From: Stenotrophomonas sp. UBA2629
Lineage (GTDB): Bacteria > Pseudomonadota > Gammaproteobacteria > Xanthomonadales > Xanthomonadaceae
Length of the DNA: 64,000 bases
Assembly (NCBI GenBank): GCA_002359895.1
Contig: DEOB01000010.1
Coordinates: 1,366,125-1,430,124, forward strand
Direction of reading: 5' to 3'
Position 1 is the stretch's first letter. Each line of letters starts with the position of its first letter. The notes beneath the pieces are model-generated. The model worked only from the letters and a program-made list of their open reading frames with translations, did not search any database and was not told where the DNA came from. This document shows, one piece after another, positions 54,675 to 63,773 of this stretch. Made by a program: the position numbers and the translations under genes.

Positions 54675-56113
54675 AGCGATGTCCGCAGGTCGTTACCCCA
54701 TTGGTCCAGCGCATCCAGTAGGGCCAATGAAGTGGGGTTGTCGTGGTGTTCCTCGCGCAGGGCGGCGAGCTGCGCAACGTAGTCCGGCAGCAGTTGTTCA
54801 CCGAGCCCGGGCGTTTCCAGCAGGCGTGCGCGGCGGTAGGTGTCCCAGCGCGTGCGTGCCGCAGCATCCAGCGTTTCCGGGTGATTGCGTGCGCGGTAGC
54901 GGAACAGCAGTTCGGGCAGGCGTGGGTCGCGGAAACGCTGCTCCAGCTCGGCCAGTGCCTGCGGCGGCGCGGTGCGTACCTTGCTCAACAGGCCCTTGTC
55001 GCCTTCGGCAAGAAAGCCGTCGTACAGCGATGCATCGGCATCAATCGGCCCTTCCACCGTGCGCTCGCGTGCAAACACCTGGCGTGCTTTCTCGGCCAAT
55101 TGCGGACCAATGGCGCGCAGCTTGTCGGCCTTGGCTTCGATCTCGGCGGGGTTGATGCCCAACCGCTCGAAGTCAGCTTCACGCAGGTGATTCCACGCGG
55201 CCAGCGCCGGCACTTTGTTCAAGTGCACTTCTTTCAGCGGCACGCGTTGCTGGCCTTCGGGCAGATCGGCCGCGCGGGTGTAAAGGCGGCTGGCGATCTC
55301 TTCGACGGACAGATCCAGCAGGGCATCCACATCGCCTTCCAGGTCAAACACAATCACCCGATTGTTGATGTGCGGGTGGCGCGTGAGCGGCAGCACCGGC
55401 GCTGCACACAGGCGGCTGGCCGGGTAGCGCATGGAGATATGCAGTACCGGTTGCATCGCGACCACATCCAGCAGCGAGCCGACATAGCGCTTGTCACGCA
55501 GGCGCAGCGCGTAGTCCCACATGCGCGGTTGGGCCTCGCGGAAGCGGCGGGCCATGCCGATGGTGGCGTGCACGTCGGATAGCGCTTCGTGCGCATCGCC
55601 CTGGCGGACATCGTTGGCGATGGCCAGGTGCTCCAGCTTGAACGAGGTGGCGCCGTCCTCACGCTTGGGCCAGTTGATGCCGTCAGGCCGCAGTGCGTGC
55701 ACCAGCCGCAGCATGTCGAGCAGATCCCAGCGCGAGTTGCCGCCGCGCCATTCGCGCTCATAGGGATCGTGGAAATTACGGAACAACCCATAGCGCACGA
55801 ACTCATCGTCGAAACGCAGCGTGTTGTAGCCCAACGTGCAGGTCTGCGGGCGAGCCATCAGTTCCTGGATGCGCGAGAACGCCTCGGCCTCGGTCACTCC
55901 TTCGGCCAAGGCATGTTGCGGGGTGATGCCGGTGATCAGCGTGGCGATGGGCGAGGGCAGCAGGTCATCGGCAGGCTTGACGTAAAAGCTCACCGGTTCA
56001 TCAATCTGCCGCAGCTGCTCGTCGGTACGGATGGCGGCGAACTGCGCGATGCGGGTGCGTCGCGGATCCTGTCCAAAGGTTTCCAGGTCGTAGAACAGAA
56101 AGCTCTCGGCCAT
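54671..56113 (-). CDS. sbcB: Exodeoxyribonuclease I
   Basis: ExoI degrades single-stranded DNA 3' to 5' in recombination and mismatch repair. The 480-residue protein (E. coli 475) begins 'MAESFLFYDLETFGQDPRRTRIAQFAAIRTD' with the DEDD Exo I motif (DLE). Further DEDD residues are in 'LGYNTLRFDDEFVRYGLF' and the histidine/aspartate block 'AHEALSDVHATIGMARR'. The C-terminal ExoI_C domains end near 475. Its ATG shares one base with the kmo stop codon (TGATG). Translation coupling of a DNA-repair nuclease to a kynurenine enzyme has no obvious functional reason. Confidence 0.93.
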   Translation of the reverse strand: MAESFLFYDLETFGQDPRRTRIAQFAAIRTDEQLRQIDEPVSFYVKPADDLLPSPIATLITGITPQHALAEGVTEAEAFSRIQELMARPQTCTLGYNTLRFDDEFVRYGLFRNFHDPYEREWRGGNSRWDLLDMLRLVHALRPDGINWPKREDGATSFKLEHLAIANDVRQGDAHEALSDVHATIGMARRFREAQPRMWDYALRLRDKRYVGSLLDVVAMQPVLHISMRYPASRLCAAPVLPLTRHPHINNRVIVFDLEGDVDALLDLSVEEIASRLYTRAADLPEGQQRVPLKEVHLNKVPALAAWNHLREADFERLGINPAEIEAKADKLRAIGPQLAEKARQVFARERTVEGPIDADASLYDGFLAEGDKGLLSKVRTAPPQALAELEQRFRDPRLPELLFRYRARNHPETLDAAARTRWDTYRRARLLETPGLGEQLLPDYVAQLAALREEHHDNPTSLALLDALDQWGNDLRTSL

Positions 56114-57483
56114 CAGTGCGCTCCTTCCAGAATGGAAAGCTGTGCGTGCACGATTGTTTCCAGCGCCGTCCAGTCGATGTTTTCCAGTGTCTGCCGACCG
56201 GCGGTGGCATCGGCAAGGATGCGCTGTTGGATGCGGGTGCGTTCCAGCGCCACGGCATAGGGCGTGTGCAGGAAAGTGACCATCGTGTAATGCGGCACAA
56301 AGCGGGTGGGCCAGCGCGCCTGCAGCGCCTGTTCCAGCTCGCGTTGCAGCAGATAGGTTGGGTCGGCGACTTTGTCGCGCATCTCCAGGTAGTTTTCCAG
56401 CGCCATCTGCTGGATCGCGGCGGCATTGGGTTTGCGCTCGCGCTCGAAGGCAGCGAATGCCTGCGCGGTGTCCGGTTGCTCGCACAGCGTGCGGGCCAGC
56501 ACCACGCAATCCTCAAACGCGCAGTTCATGCCTTGGCCGTGGAACGGCACCATCGCGTGTGCGGCGTCGCCAACCAAAACGGCCTTGCCGTCTTGGTGCC
56601 AACGGTCCAGATGCAGCGTGCCCAGCAGTCCGGGTGGGTGCTGTTCCCAATCGCTGCGCAGGTTGGGGATCAACGGCAAGGTGTCCGCAAATTCGCGCTG
56701 GAAAAGTGCTTCAGCCTCGGCGCCGGTGCGCACGTTGGCAAAGCTCGGCTCACCTTGATTGGGCAGAAACAGGGTGACGGTGAACGTGCCTTCGTCATTG
56801 GGCAGCGCAATGCACATGTAGTTGCCGCGCGGCCAGATATGCAGCGCATTGCCTTCGATCTGGAAATTGCCGTCAGGGCCGGGAGGAATCTCCAGCTCTT
56901 TGTAGGAGTGATCCAGGAACTCGATGCGCTCACCCAGCGGCGCTTTACGGTTCATTGCCGCACGCAGCGCCGAGCCGGCACCATCTGCACCGATCATCGG
57001 CGTGCTGAAATGAATGTCGTGCGCCTGATCGTCGCGGTCGTCAATGAAGCGCGCATAGCCGGCGTCGAAATCCACCGTATGCAGTCGGCGATGGAAGTGG
57101 ATGCGCGCCCCCGCTTCTTCTGCAAGCTGCAGCAGGGTGGTGTTGAGATCTTTGCGGTGTACCGACCAGATCACCTCACTGTCATCGCGACCATAGCGCT
57201 GGAGTTCCGGTTCACCCTCGCGCGGGTGAACCATGCGCCCGCGCATCATCACCGTGCGCGCCATCACCGCGTCTTCCACGCCGGCCTGACGCAGCGCATT
57301 GCGGCCGCGCTCGGCCAGCGCCAGGTTGATGGAACGGCCGGACTCGTAATCGGCAATGCGCGGATCACCGCGACGCTCGTAAAGGGTGATCTGCCAACCT
57401 TGGCGGGACAGCAGGATGGCCAGCAGGGAGCCGGCAAGCCCGGCGCCGATGATGGTGAGGTTACGCGGGGAGGAAGTGGTCAA
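56113..57483 (-). CDS. kmo: Kynurenine 3-monooxygenase
   Basis: KMO hydroxylates kynurenine to 3-hydroxykynurenine using FAD, NADPH and O2. The 456-residue protein starts 'NLTIIGAGLAGSLLAILLSRQGWQITLYERRGDPR' (FAD site). It has the substrate-loop arginine in 'YESGRSINLALAERGRNALRQAG', 'GADGAGSALRAAMN' and 'LVGDAAHAMVPFHGQGMNCAFEDC' (GD motif). Length agrees with bacterial KMO. It is 18 bp after kynU and shares a base with sbcB. With kynU and haaO it converts kynurenine to the quinolinate precursor; kynA and kynB are not in the window. Confidence 0.95.
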   Translation of the reverse strand: MTTSSPRNLTIIGAGLAGSLLAILLSRQGWQITLYERRGDPRIADYESGRSINLALAERGRNALRQAGVEDAVMARTVMMRGRMVHPREGEPELQRYGRDDSEVIWSVHRKDLNTTLLQLAEEAGARIHFHRRLHTVDFDAGYARFIDDRDDQAHDIHFSTPMIGADGAGSALRAAMNRKAPLGERIEFLDHSYKELEIPPGPDGNFQIEGNALHIWPRGNYMCIALPNDEGTFTVTLFLPNQGEPSFANVRTGAEAEALFQREFADTLPLIPNLRSDWEQHPPGLLGTLHLDRWHQDGKAVLVGDAAHAMVPFHGQGMNCAFEDCVVLARTLCEQPDTAQAFAAFERERKPNAAAIQQMALENYLEMRDKVADPTYLLQRELEQALQARWPTRFVPHYTMVTFLHTPYAVALERTRIQQRILADATAGRQTLENIDWTALETIVHAQLSILEGAH

Positions 57484-57501
57484 CTCAGCGGTTCCGTTGA
57501 A

Positions 57502-58779
57502 TCAGGTGCGGCGGGTCCAGTTCTCCACTTCTTCGGCGAAGCGGTGAATGTCCTGGTAGCGGTTGTACATGGGCGTAGGCGAGATGCGGATCACGTCGGG
57601 CTCGCGCCAGTCACCCAGCACACCGGCGGCCTGCAGGTACTCGAACAGCGAGCGCCCTTGCGGACGACCACCGATGACGCGCAGCGACAGCTGGCAACCG
57701 CGACGTTCCGGTTCGCTGGGGGTGATGATCTGCAGCACGTTGGATAGACGCGCGCGCACCATCGCTTCCAGATAACCGGTCAACTGCAGCGACTTTTCAC
57801 GTAGGGCATCGCCACCGGCTTCATCGAACAACGCCAGCGACGCACGCAACGGTGCAAGCCCCAGCACCGGTGGGTTGCTCAGCTGCCAACCTTCGGCGCC
57901 CAGTTCCGGCACGAACTCCGGTGCCATCTTGAAGCGCGTGGCCTGCTCGTGGCCCCACCAGCCGGCAAAGCGGGGCAGGGTGGTGTCACGGGCATGACGC
58001 TCATGCACGAAGCAACCGGCCACCGCGCCGGGGCCGGCGTTGAGGTATTTGTAGTGGCACCACACCGCAAAATCCGGCGCAACATCGTGCAGCGCCAGTG
58101 GCACGTTGCCGACCGAGTGGGCCAGATCGAAGCCCACGTTGGCGCCTTGTGCGCGCGCCAAGCGAGTGATCGCCTCCAGGTCGAACACCTGGCCGGTGCG
58201 GTATTGCACGCCCGGCCACAGCACCAGCGCCACACGTTGGCCGTGTTCGGCCAGGGCGCGCTCAATGGCCGCCATCGAAATGGTGCCGTTGGCCTCGTCG
58301 GGCTGTACCTCGATCAGATCGGTGTCAGGGTTGAAACCATGGAAACGAACCTGCGCTTCCACCGCATGACGATCAGTAGGGAATGCGCCGGCTTCCATCA
58401 AAATGGCGGGGCGCTGCGCGGTGGGCCGGTAGAAGCTGACCATCATCAGGTGCAAATTCACGCTGAGCGTGTTCATCGCCACCACTTCTTCGGGCTTTGC
58501 GCCGACGACGCGGGCCAGCGAATCGCTGACCAAGCGGTGGTAGCTCATCCAATGCGTGGGTCCGGTGAAGTGGCCTTCAACGGCGATGCTTGCCCATAGA
58601 TCCAACACTTCCTGCACCATCGCTTGGGCGCCCTTGGGCTGCAGGCCAAGCGAATTGCCGACAAAGTAAATCTGGTCGGCACCGTTGTGTTGCGGAATCA
58701 GAAACTGGTCGCGCAGATGTCGCAGCGGGTCGGCGGCATCCAGTGCGGCGGCATGGGCGGTGGACAGCATGTCGTTCAT
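57502..58779 (-). CDS. kynU: Kynureninase
   Basis: This PLP enzyme cleaves 3-hydroxykynurenine to 3-hydroxyanthranilate and alanine. The 425-residue protein has 'IYFVGNSLGLQPKGAQ' near the start, the cofactor phosphate region 'VVAMNTLSVNLHLMMVSFYRP', the aspartate in 'VGFDLAHSVGNVPLAL', and the PLP lysine in 'VWCHYKYLNAGPGAVAGCFVHERH'. ATG 58779 or ATG 58770 could be the start. It lies 64 bp after haaO and 18 bp before kmo in one transcription unit. Confidence 0.95.
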   Translation of the reverse strand: MNDMLSTAHAAALDAADPLRHLRDQFLIPQHNGADQIYFVGNSLGLQPKGAQAMVQEVLDLWASIAVEGHFTGPTHWMSYHRLVSDSLARVVGAKPEEVVAMNTLSVNLHLMMVSFYRPTAQRPAILMEAGAFPTDRHAVEAQVRFHGFNPDTDLIEVQPDEANGTISMAAIERALAEHGQRVALVLWPGVQYRTGQVFDLEAITRLARAQGANVGFDLAHSVGNVPLALHDVAPDFAVWCHYKYLNAGPGAVAGCFVHERHARDTTLPRFAGWWGHEQATRFKMAPEFVPELGAEGWQLSNPPVLGLAPLRASLALFDEAGGDALREKSLQLTGYLEAMVRARLSNVLQIITPSEPERRGCQLSLRVIGGRPQGRSLFEYLQAAGVLGDWREPDVIRISPTPMYNRYQDIHRFAEEVENWTRRT

Positions 58780-58843
58780 CGGTACGGGACACGTGGCAAA
58801 TGTAGCCGCAGTGTACCTGCCCGGGCGATGCCGGAGCGTGTGC

Positions 58844-59371
58844 TCAAACGTCGCTGGTAATCGGTTTGGGTAAGGGGTGTACCGTGCCGCATTGGCTGCA
58901 GGTACGGTGTTCCAGTGAAGAATGGAAACGCTCGAAAATGCGTGGCAGGTCCGTTTCGATGTTCTTCAACGGGAAGAACTCTTCATGGATTTTGTGGTTG
59001 CACTGTGGGCAGAACCACATCAGGCCATCCAGTTCGTGCGCCAAGCGTTTGCGCTCCACCACCAGCCCCACCGAACCGGGCATGCGCTGCGGCGAATGCG
59101 GCACGCGTGCTGGCAGCAGAAATATCTCACCGGCGCGAATGGGAATGTCGCGCACCACGCCATCTTCCTGCACCCGCAGCACCATCTCGCCTTCCAGCTG
59201 ATAGAACCACTCGGGGCCTTCATCCCAATGGAAATCGTTGCGGTTGTTGGGCCCGCCCACGACCATCACGATGAAGTCGCCGTTTTCGATCATCTTGTTG
59301 CCGACCGGCGGCTTGAGCAGATGACGGTGTTCTTCGATCCAGCCTTGGAGATTGAGCGGCGGTGCGAGCAT
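58844..59371 (-). CDS. haaO: 3-Hydroxyanthranilate 3,4-dioxygenase
   Basis: The non-haem iron enzyme opens the ring of 3-hydroxyanthranilate; its product closes spontaneously to quinolinate, the NAD precursor. The 175-residue cupin has the iron ligands in 'NDFHWDEGPEWFYQLEGEMVLRV' (His and Glu) and 'LPARVPHSPQR' (His). The bacterial rubredoxin-like second metal site is complete with two CxxC pairs, 'WFCPQCNHKI' and 'TCSQCGTVH'. It is first in the haaO-kynU-kmo-sbcB row, and a hairpin at 59431 separates it from the carbonic anhydrase gene upstream. Confidence 0.96.
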   Translation of the reverse strand: MLAPPLNLQGWIEEHRHLLKPPVGNKMIENGDFIVMVVGGPNNRNDFHWDEGPEWFYQLEGEMVLRVQEDGVVRDIPIRAGEIFLLPARVPHSPQRMPGSVGLVVERKRLAHELDGLMWFCPQCNHKIHEEFFPLKNIETDLPRIFERFHSSLEHRTCSQCGTVHPLPKPITSDV

Positions 59372-59430
59372 GAGAGGGTCTCGTGGGTCTGCGTTGTTTG
59401 CTTCATCCCTTCTTCCGCATGCGGGACTGT

Positions 59431-59457
59431 GGGCCCCTTTCTTGGGTGAAGGGGCCC
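59431..59457. terminator. Stem-loop between can and haaO
   Basis: GGGCCCCTT (59431-59439) pairs perfectly with AAGGGGCCC (59449-59457) across a 9-nt loop, in the 104-bp gap after the carbonic anhydrase stop codon. No U-run follows; it may be a degenerate REP or a weak terminator. Confidence 0.45.
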
Positions 59458-59475
59458 CGAAGGGGAGGGGCTTGC

Positions 59476-60138
59476 TCAGTCGCGTTTGCCCTTGCGCGGC
59501 ACATGCGACAGTGCTTTTTCATAGGCCGGATTCAGTTCTTCCGGACTGCCCACGTCAATGCCCATTTCGCGCACCCGGCCGTCGCGCAGGCTGTAGACCC
59601 AACCATGCACCATCAGTTTCTGGCCGCGCGCCCAGGCGTCCTGCACGATGGTCGAGCGGCAGGCATTGACCACCTGCTCGATCACGTTCAACTCGCACAG
59701 ACGCGCGTGCTTGAGCTCGGGTTCTTCGATGGCATCCAGAATGCCCGCATGCTTCTGCGCGACATCGCCGACATGACGCAGCCAGTTGTCAGCCAAGCCG
59801 ACCCGGGTGTTGTTGAGGCTGGCGTGCACGCCGCCGCAGCCGTAGTGGCCCACGATCAGGATGTGCTTCACCTTCAGCTGGTCCACCGCGTACTGCACCA
59901 CGCTCAGGCAGTTGAGGTCGGTGTGTACCACCACGTTTGCCACGTTGCGGTGCACGAATACTTCGCCCGGTGCCATGCCGATGATCTGGTTGGCCGGTAC
60001 GCGTGAGTCGGAACAGCCGATCCACAGATATTCGGGATGCTGCTGCTGGGCCAGTTGATGGAAGAACTCAGGATCTTCCTTCTCGATCCGGTCCGCCCAT
60101 TCGCGGTTGTTCTGCAGCAGTGCGTGGATGTCTTGCAT
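59476..60138 (-). CDS. can: Beta-class carbonic anhydrase
   Basis: The zinc enzyme interconverts CO2 and bicarbonate for carboxylation reactions. The protein has 220 residues, as in E. coli Can. Zinc ligands and the catalytic dyad are visible in 'EYLWIGCSDSRVPANQIIG' (Cys, Asp-Arg) and 'ILIVGHYGCGGVHASL' (His, Cys). The N-terminal 'LLQNNREWADRIEKEDPEFFHQLAQQQ' helix is typical of this group. The ATG at 60138 matches the usual start. A positively charged tail 'HVPRKGKRD' ends the protein. It is transcribed in the same direction as the kyn genes but separated by a hairpin. Confidence 0.95.
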   Translation of the reverse strand: MQDIHALLQNNREWADRIEKEDPEFFHQLAQQQHPEYLWIGCSDSRVPANQIIGMAPGEVFVHRNVANVVVHTDLNCLSVVQYAVDQLKVKHILIVGHYGCGGVHASLNNTRVGLADNWLRHVGDVAQKHAGILDAIEEPELKHARLCELNVIEQVVNACRSTIVQDAWARGQKLMVHGWVYSLRDGRVREMGIDVGSPEELNPAYEKALSHVPRKGKRD

Positions 60139-60213
60139 GATGGATGTCCCTGACGTTGGTTTTGGGGGCAAGGCGCGGCACAAGGCCACGTGGTCGCGGG
60201 AAACAGGTGCGTG

Positions 60214-60852
60214 TCAGTCGCTGATGGCGGCTTGTTCGCGGCGTTGGCGCATCCAGTGCGCCAACTCATGGGAAGCGGGTGTGGCCAGTTGTTGCAGATT
60301 CTCGATCACTGATTGCTGGTTGGCTTCAGGATGGTTCTGGCTGAGTTTCAATTTGAGTTGTACCTGCTCGACCGTGAAACGAAAGCCGATGATGCCGCGC
60401 AGCTGTCGGCGATGGTCATCGCGTTCAGGTTCGAAGCGCCACGACTGGCCGACGCTGGCTTCGAATTGATTGCTCAGCGCGCAGACCAGTTCGGCCAGCG
60501 CATCGGTATCGTCGAATGGCTGCAACTGGCCGCGCAGTTCAGCGGTGGCGTAGTTCCAGGTGGGGACGCGCGCGGCGCGATTTTTATCGGGATACCAGCT
60601 GGCCGACACATAACCGTGCGGGCCAGCGACCAGCACCTTGGCGGTGCCATGACGCTGCGCCTGCGGGTTGGGCCGGGCCCAATGCCCGAGCAGGGTGATG
60701 TCCTGCGCCTGCCGGCGGTACAACACCGGCATCGGCGTGATTTCGGGCAGGCCGTCGTCACCGGTGGTCAGCAACGTCACAAATGGATCGCGCGCCAGCA
60801 GGCGATCCAGCCAGTGCAGGTCGTTCTCACTGAAGGCGCGTTGGCTGAACAT
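60214..60852 (-). CDS. FMN-binding PaiB-family protein
   Basis: The 212-residue split-barrel protein matches PaiB/negative transcriptional regulator proteins: 'DPFVTLLTTGDDGLPEITPMPVLYRR', 'LLGHWARPNPQ', 'YVSASWYPDKNRAARVPTWNYATAELRGQL' and the C-terminal 'LRGIIGFRFTVEQVQLKLKLSQNHPEANQQSVIENL'. In Bacillus, PaiB affects protease and sporulation genes; elsewhere the family probably binds FMN or haem. It has no DNA-binding domain that I recognise. It is 75 bp upstream of the carbonic anhydrase gene on the same strand. Confidence 0.82.
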   Translation of the reverse strand: MFSQRAFSENDLHWLDRLLARDPFVTLLTTGDDGLPEITPMPVLYRRQAQDITLLGHWARPNPQAQRHGTAKVLVAGPHGYVSASWYPDKNRAARVPTWNYATAELRGQLQPFDDTDALAELVCALSNQFEASVGQSWRFEPERDDHRRQLRGIIGFRFTVEQVQLKLKLSQNHPEANQQSVIENLQQLATPASHELAHWMRQRREQAAISD

Positions 60853-60861
60853 TGGCGTGGC

Positions 60862-61176
60862 TCAGACCCGGCTGCCGAGCAGCTGCACCATGCGGTCGCG
60901 CAGGGCTTCATCGTCGTCGCCAACGGGCGGCTGCACTTCGTGCAGCGAGAAGCCGCGTGCCAGCGCATCTTCTTCATCAAGCCCGTCAAAGGCCACGAAC
61001 TCGGCGTCGAACAACTGCGCGCGGGCCGTGTCCTCGCTGTCATAACTGAGCGTGTTGCCGTCGCTGTCCAGCACCTCGGCGGTGCCGGCCGGGCGCACGC
61101 GCAGGCGGGCCCAGATCAGCGTGCCGCCAAGTTGTGCGAGCCACCACTGGTCGATGGAATTGTCGAGGTCGTTCAT
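60862..61176 (-). CDS. Conserved-looking acidic protein of unknown function (104 aa)
   Basis: The product starts 'MNDLDNSIDQWWLAQLGGTLIWARLRVRPAGTAEVLDSDGNTLSYDSED' and is strongly acidic, with no membrane segment or cysteine. It looks like a small globular alpha/beta domain. I do not recognise it. Its start codon overlaps the stop codon of the small membrane protein gene by 4 bp and it lies 9 bp before the PaiB-like gene, so three genes form one tightly spaced unit. Confidence 0.65.
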   Translation of the reverse strand: MNDLDNSIDQWWLAQLGGTLIWARLRVRPAGTAEVLDSDGNTLSYDSEDTARAQLFDAEFVAFDGLDEEDALARGFSLHEVQPPVGDDDEALRDRMVQLLGSRV

Positions 61177-61478
61177 TTCATTACCTGGGAATAAAGCCAA
61201 AGCAGCAGCGCCATGCCCAAGCCCAGCCAGATCACCCACAAGGCGATACGGGCCGGGGTGGCCAGGCCGCTGAGTGAGCGGTCGTTGAGGGCGCGATAAC
61301 GGCCGGACAGCAGCCAGCGCAGCGCAGCGCCGTCGAGAAAAGCGAATGCGCCAAAGCCAGCGGCCGTGTCCGGATGCCGGTCGCGGATGTGCACCAGCGT
61401 CAGCGGCCAGAAAATCACAAACGCGCTGAAGCCTGCGATGGCGATGCCGACAAAGCACAACGCGAAAAACAGCGTCAT
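61173..61478 (-). CDS. Small inner-membrane protein, two predicted helices (101 aa)
   Basis: The protein has an N-terminal hydrophobic segment ('LFFALCFVGIAIAGFSAFVIFWPLTLVHIRDRHP') and a C-terminal one ('IALWVIWLGLGMALLLWLYS'), with a charged stretch between them containing 'LLSGRYRALNDRSLSGLA'. Such proteins occur in xanthomonads as hypothetical 'universal stress'-neighbour membrane proteins; I assign no function. It is the first gene of the unit leading into the acidic protein and PaiB-like genes, downstream of the asnS terminator. Confidence 0.6.
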   Translation of the reverse strand: MTLFFALCFVGIAIAGFSAFVIFWPLTLVHIRDRHPDTAAGFGAFAFLDGAALRWLLSGRYRALNDRSLSGLATPARIALWVIWLGLGMALLLWLYSQVMK

Positions 61479-61506
61479 GAGCGCAGGAATGAGTGAAGAG
61501 AAACAA

Positions 61507-61537
61507 GCAGTGAGCGACAGCCAAGGCGGCTCACTGC
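61507..61537 (-). terminator. Probable intrinsic terminator of asnS
   Basis: GCAGTGAGC (61507-61515) pairs perfectly with GCTCACTGC (61529-61537), loop 13 nt. On the minus strand it is followed by TTGTTTCTCTT. It lies about 54 bases beyond the asnS stop codon. Confidence 0.65.
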
Positions 61538-61590
61538 GGATGGGTTTGCTGCTCTCTTGCGACGCATTCCTGTCTCCTGAGGTGTGTGGC

Positions 61591-62985
<1,395 letters not shown>

Positions 62986-63099
62986 GACTTGAATCCTCTG
63001 TTGATCGACTCGATCTGTGAATGCGAGATTTTAGCGGCTGTAGGGCCGGGCAGGCGAGGCATTTATCAGCGCTTGCATCAACCGATGGCCGGCCCCACC

Positions 63100-63105
63100 T
63101 ATAAT
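63100..63105 (+). promoter_or_regulatory. Candidate -10 box of the IscA-like gene
   Basis: A perfect TATAAT lies 30 bases before the ATG at 63136. TTGCAT at 63073-63078 is too far (21 bases) for a normal -35. GGAG at 63122-63125 is the likely ribosome-binding site. Confidence 0.45.
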
Positions 63106-63135
63106 TGGCCCGTAATTTAGCTGGAGTCGCCCATC

Positions 63136-63474
63136 ATGGCTGTTCATCTGACCCCCATCGCCCACGCCCGTGTGCAGCGTTTTGTCGCTACCACGCCGGG
63201 AGCGTTGGGCTTGCGTTTCGGCGTTACCCGCACCGGCTGTTCCGGCTGGGGCCACATCACCGACCTTGCCAAAGACCAGCGTGAGGGCGACGTGGTGTTT
63301 GAGCAGGACGGCGTGCGGATCTACGTGGACGCCGACAGCTTGGCGCTGGTGGATGGCACCGAGATCGACTTCGGCAAGCAGGGGCTGAGCGAGACGTTCA
63401 CGTTCAAGAACCCCAACGCAGCGGCCGAGTGCGGCTGCGGCGAGAGCTTCACCACGGAAGACATGCATCGCTGA
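63136..63474 (+). CDS. IscA-type iron-sulfur cluster assembly protein
   Basis: The 112-residue HesB/IscA-family protein is an A-type carrier that delivers Fe-S clusters or iron. It has the three conserved cysteines: one in 'GVTRTGCSGWGH' and two in the C-terminal 'AAECGCGESF'. The core 'GLRFGVTRTGCSGW ... IYVDADSLALVDGTEIDFGKQGLSETFTFKNPNAA' closely resembles IscA of the isc operon (107 aa). No iscS, iscU or hscA is adjacent, so it stands alone; ErpA-type proteins also do. I leave the symbol open. It has its own promoter candidate and an intrinsic terminator. Confidence 0.88.
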   Translation: MAVHLTPIAHARVQRFVATTPGALGLRFGVTRTGCSGWGHITDLAKDQREGDVVFEQDGVRIYVDADSLALVDGTEIDFGKQGLSETFTFKNPNAAAECGCGESFTTEDMHR

Positions 63475-63525
63475 AGATGAGGGGCTGCTTGCGGTGGTTG
63501 CGCGTTGAAGCAGTGCAAGACGACG

Positions 63526-63560
63526 AAAAGGCCGGTCCCCATTGGGGGCTGGCCTTTGTT
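63526..63560 (+). terminator. Intrinsic terminator of the IscA-like gene
   Basis: AAAGGCCGGTCCCC (63527-63540) pairs with GGGGGCTGGCCTTT (63544-63557), loop 3 nt, with two G-U pairs, followed by GTTTTGG. The 299-bp gap 63475-63773 also holds a degenerate REP-like hairpin around 63702-63735 and nothing else I recognise. Confidence 0.75.
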
Positions 63561-63773
63561 TTGGGTGGAAGCCTGCCATCGCAGGGCAGGGCTTTCAGGT
63601 CGCTCGGGGCGCGCAGGAGGTCGGGCCTCACTCCGGCCGATCCGCGCCCCGGCCCTTGCGCAAGGCGGTTCGGCGGGCTGTGAGCCGATGGTTCGCAAAC
63701 TGCCCCTTCTCACTCCGCAGGCGAGAGAAAGGCTTGGGGCAAAGGCAGAGCGGTTTCGAGTCTAAGCAGGGCT

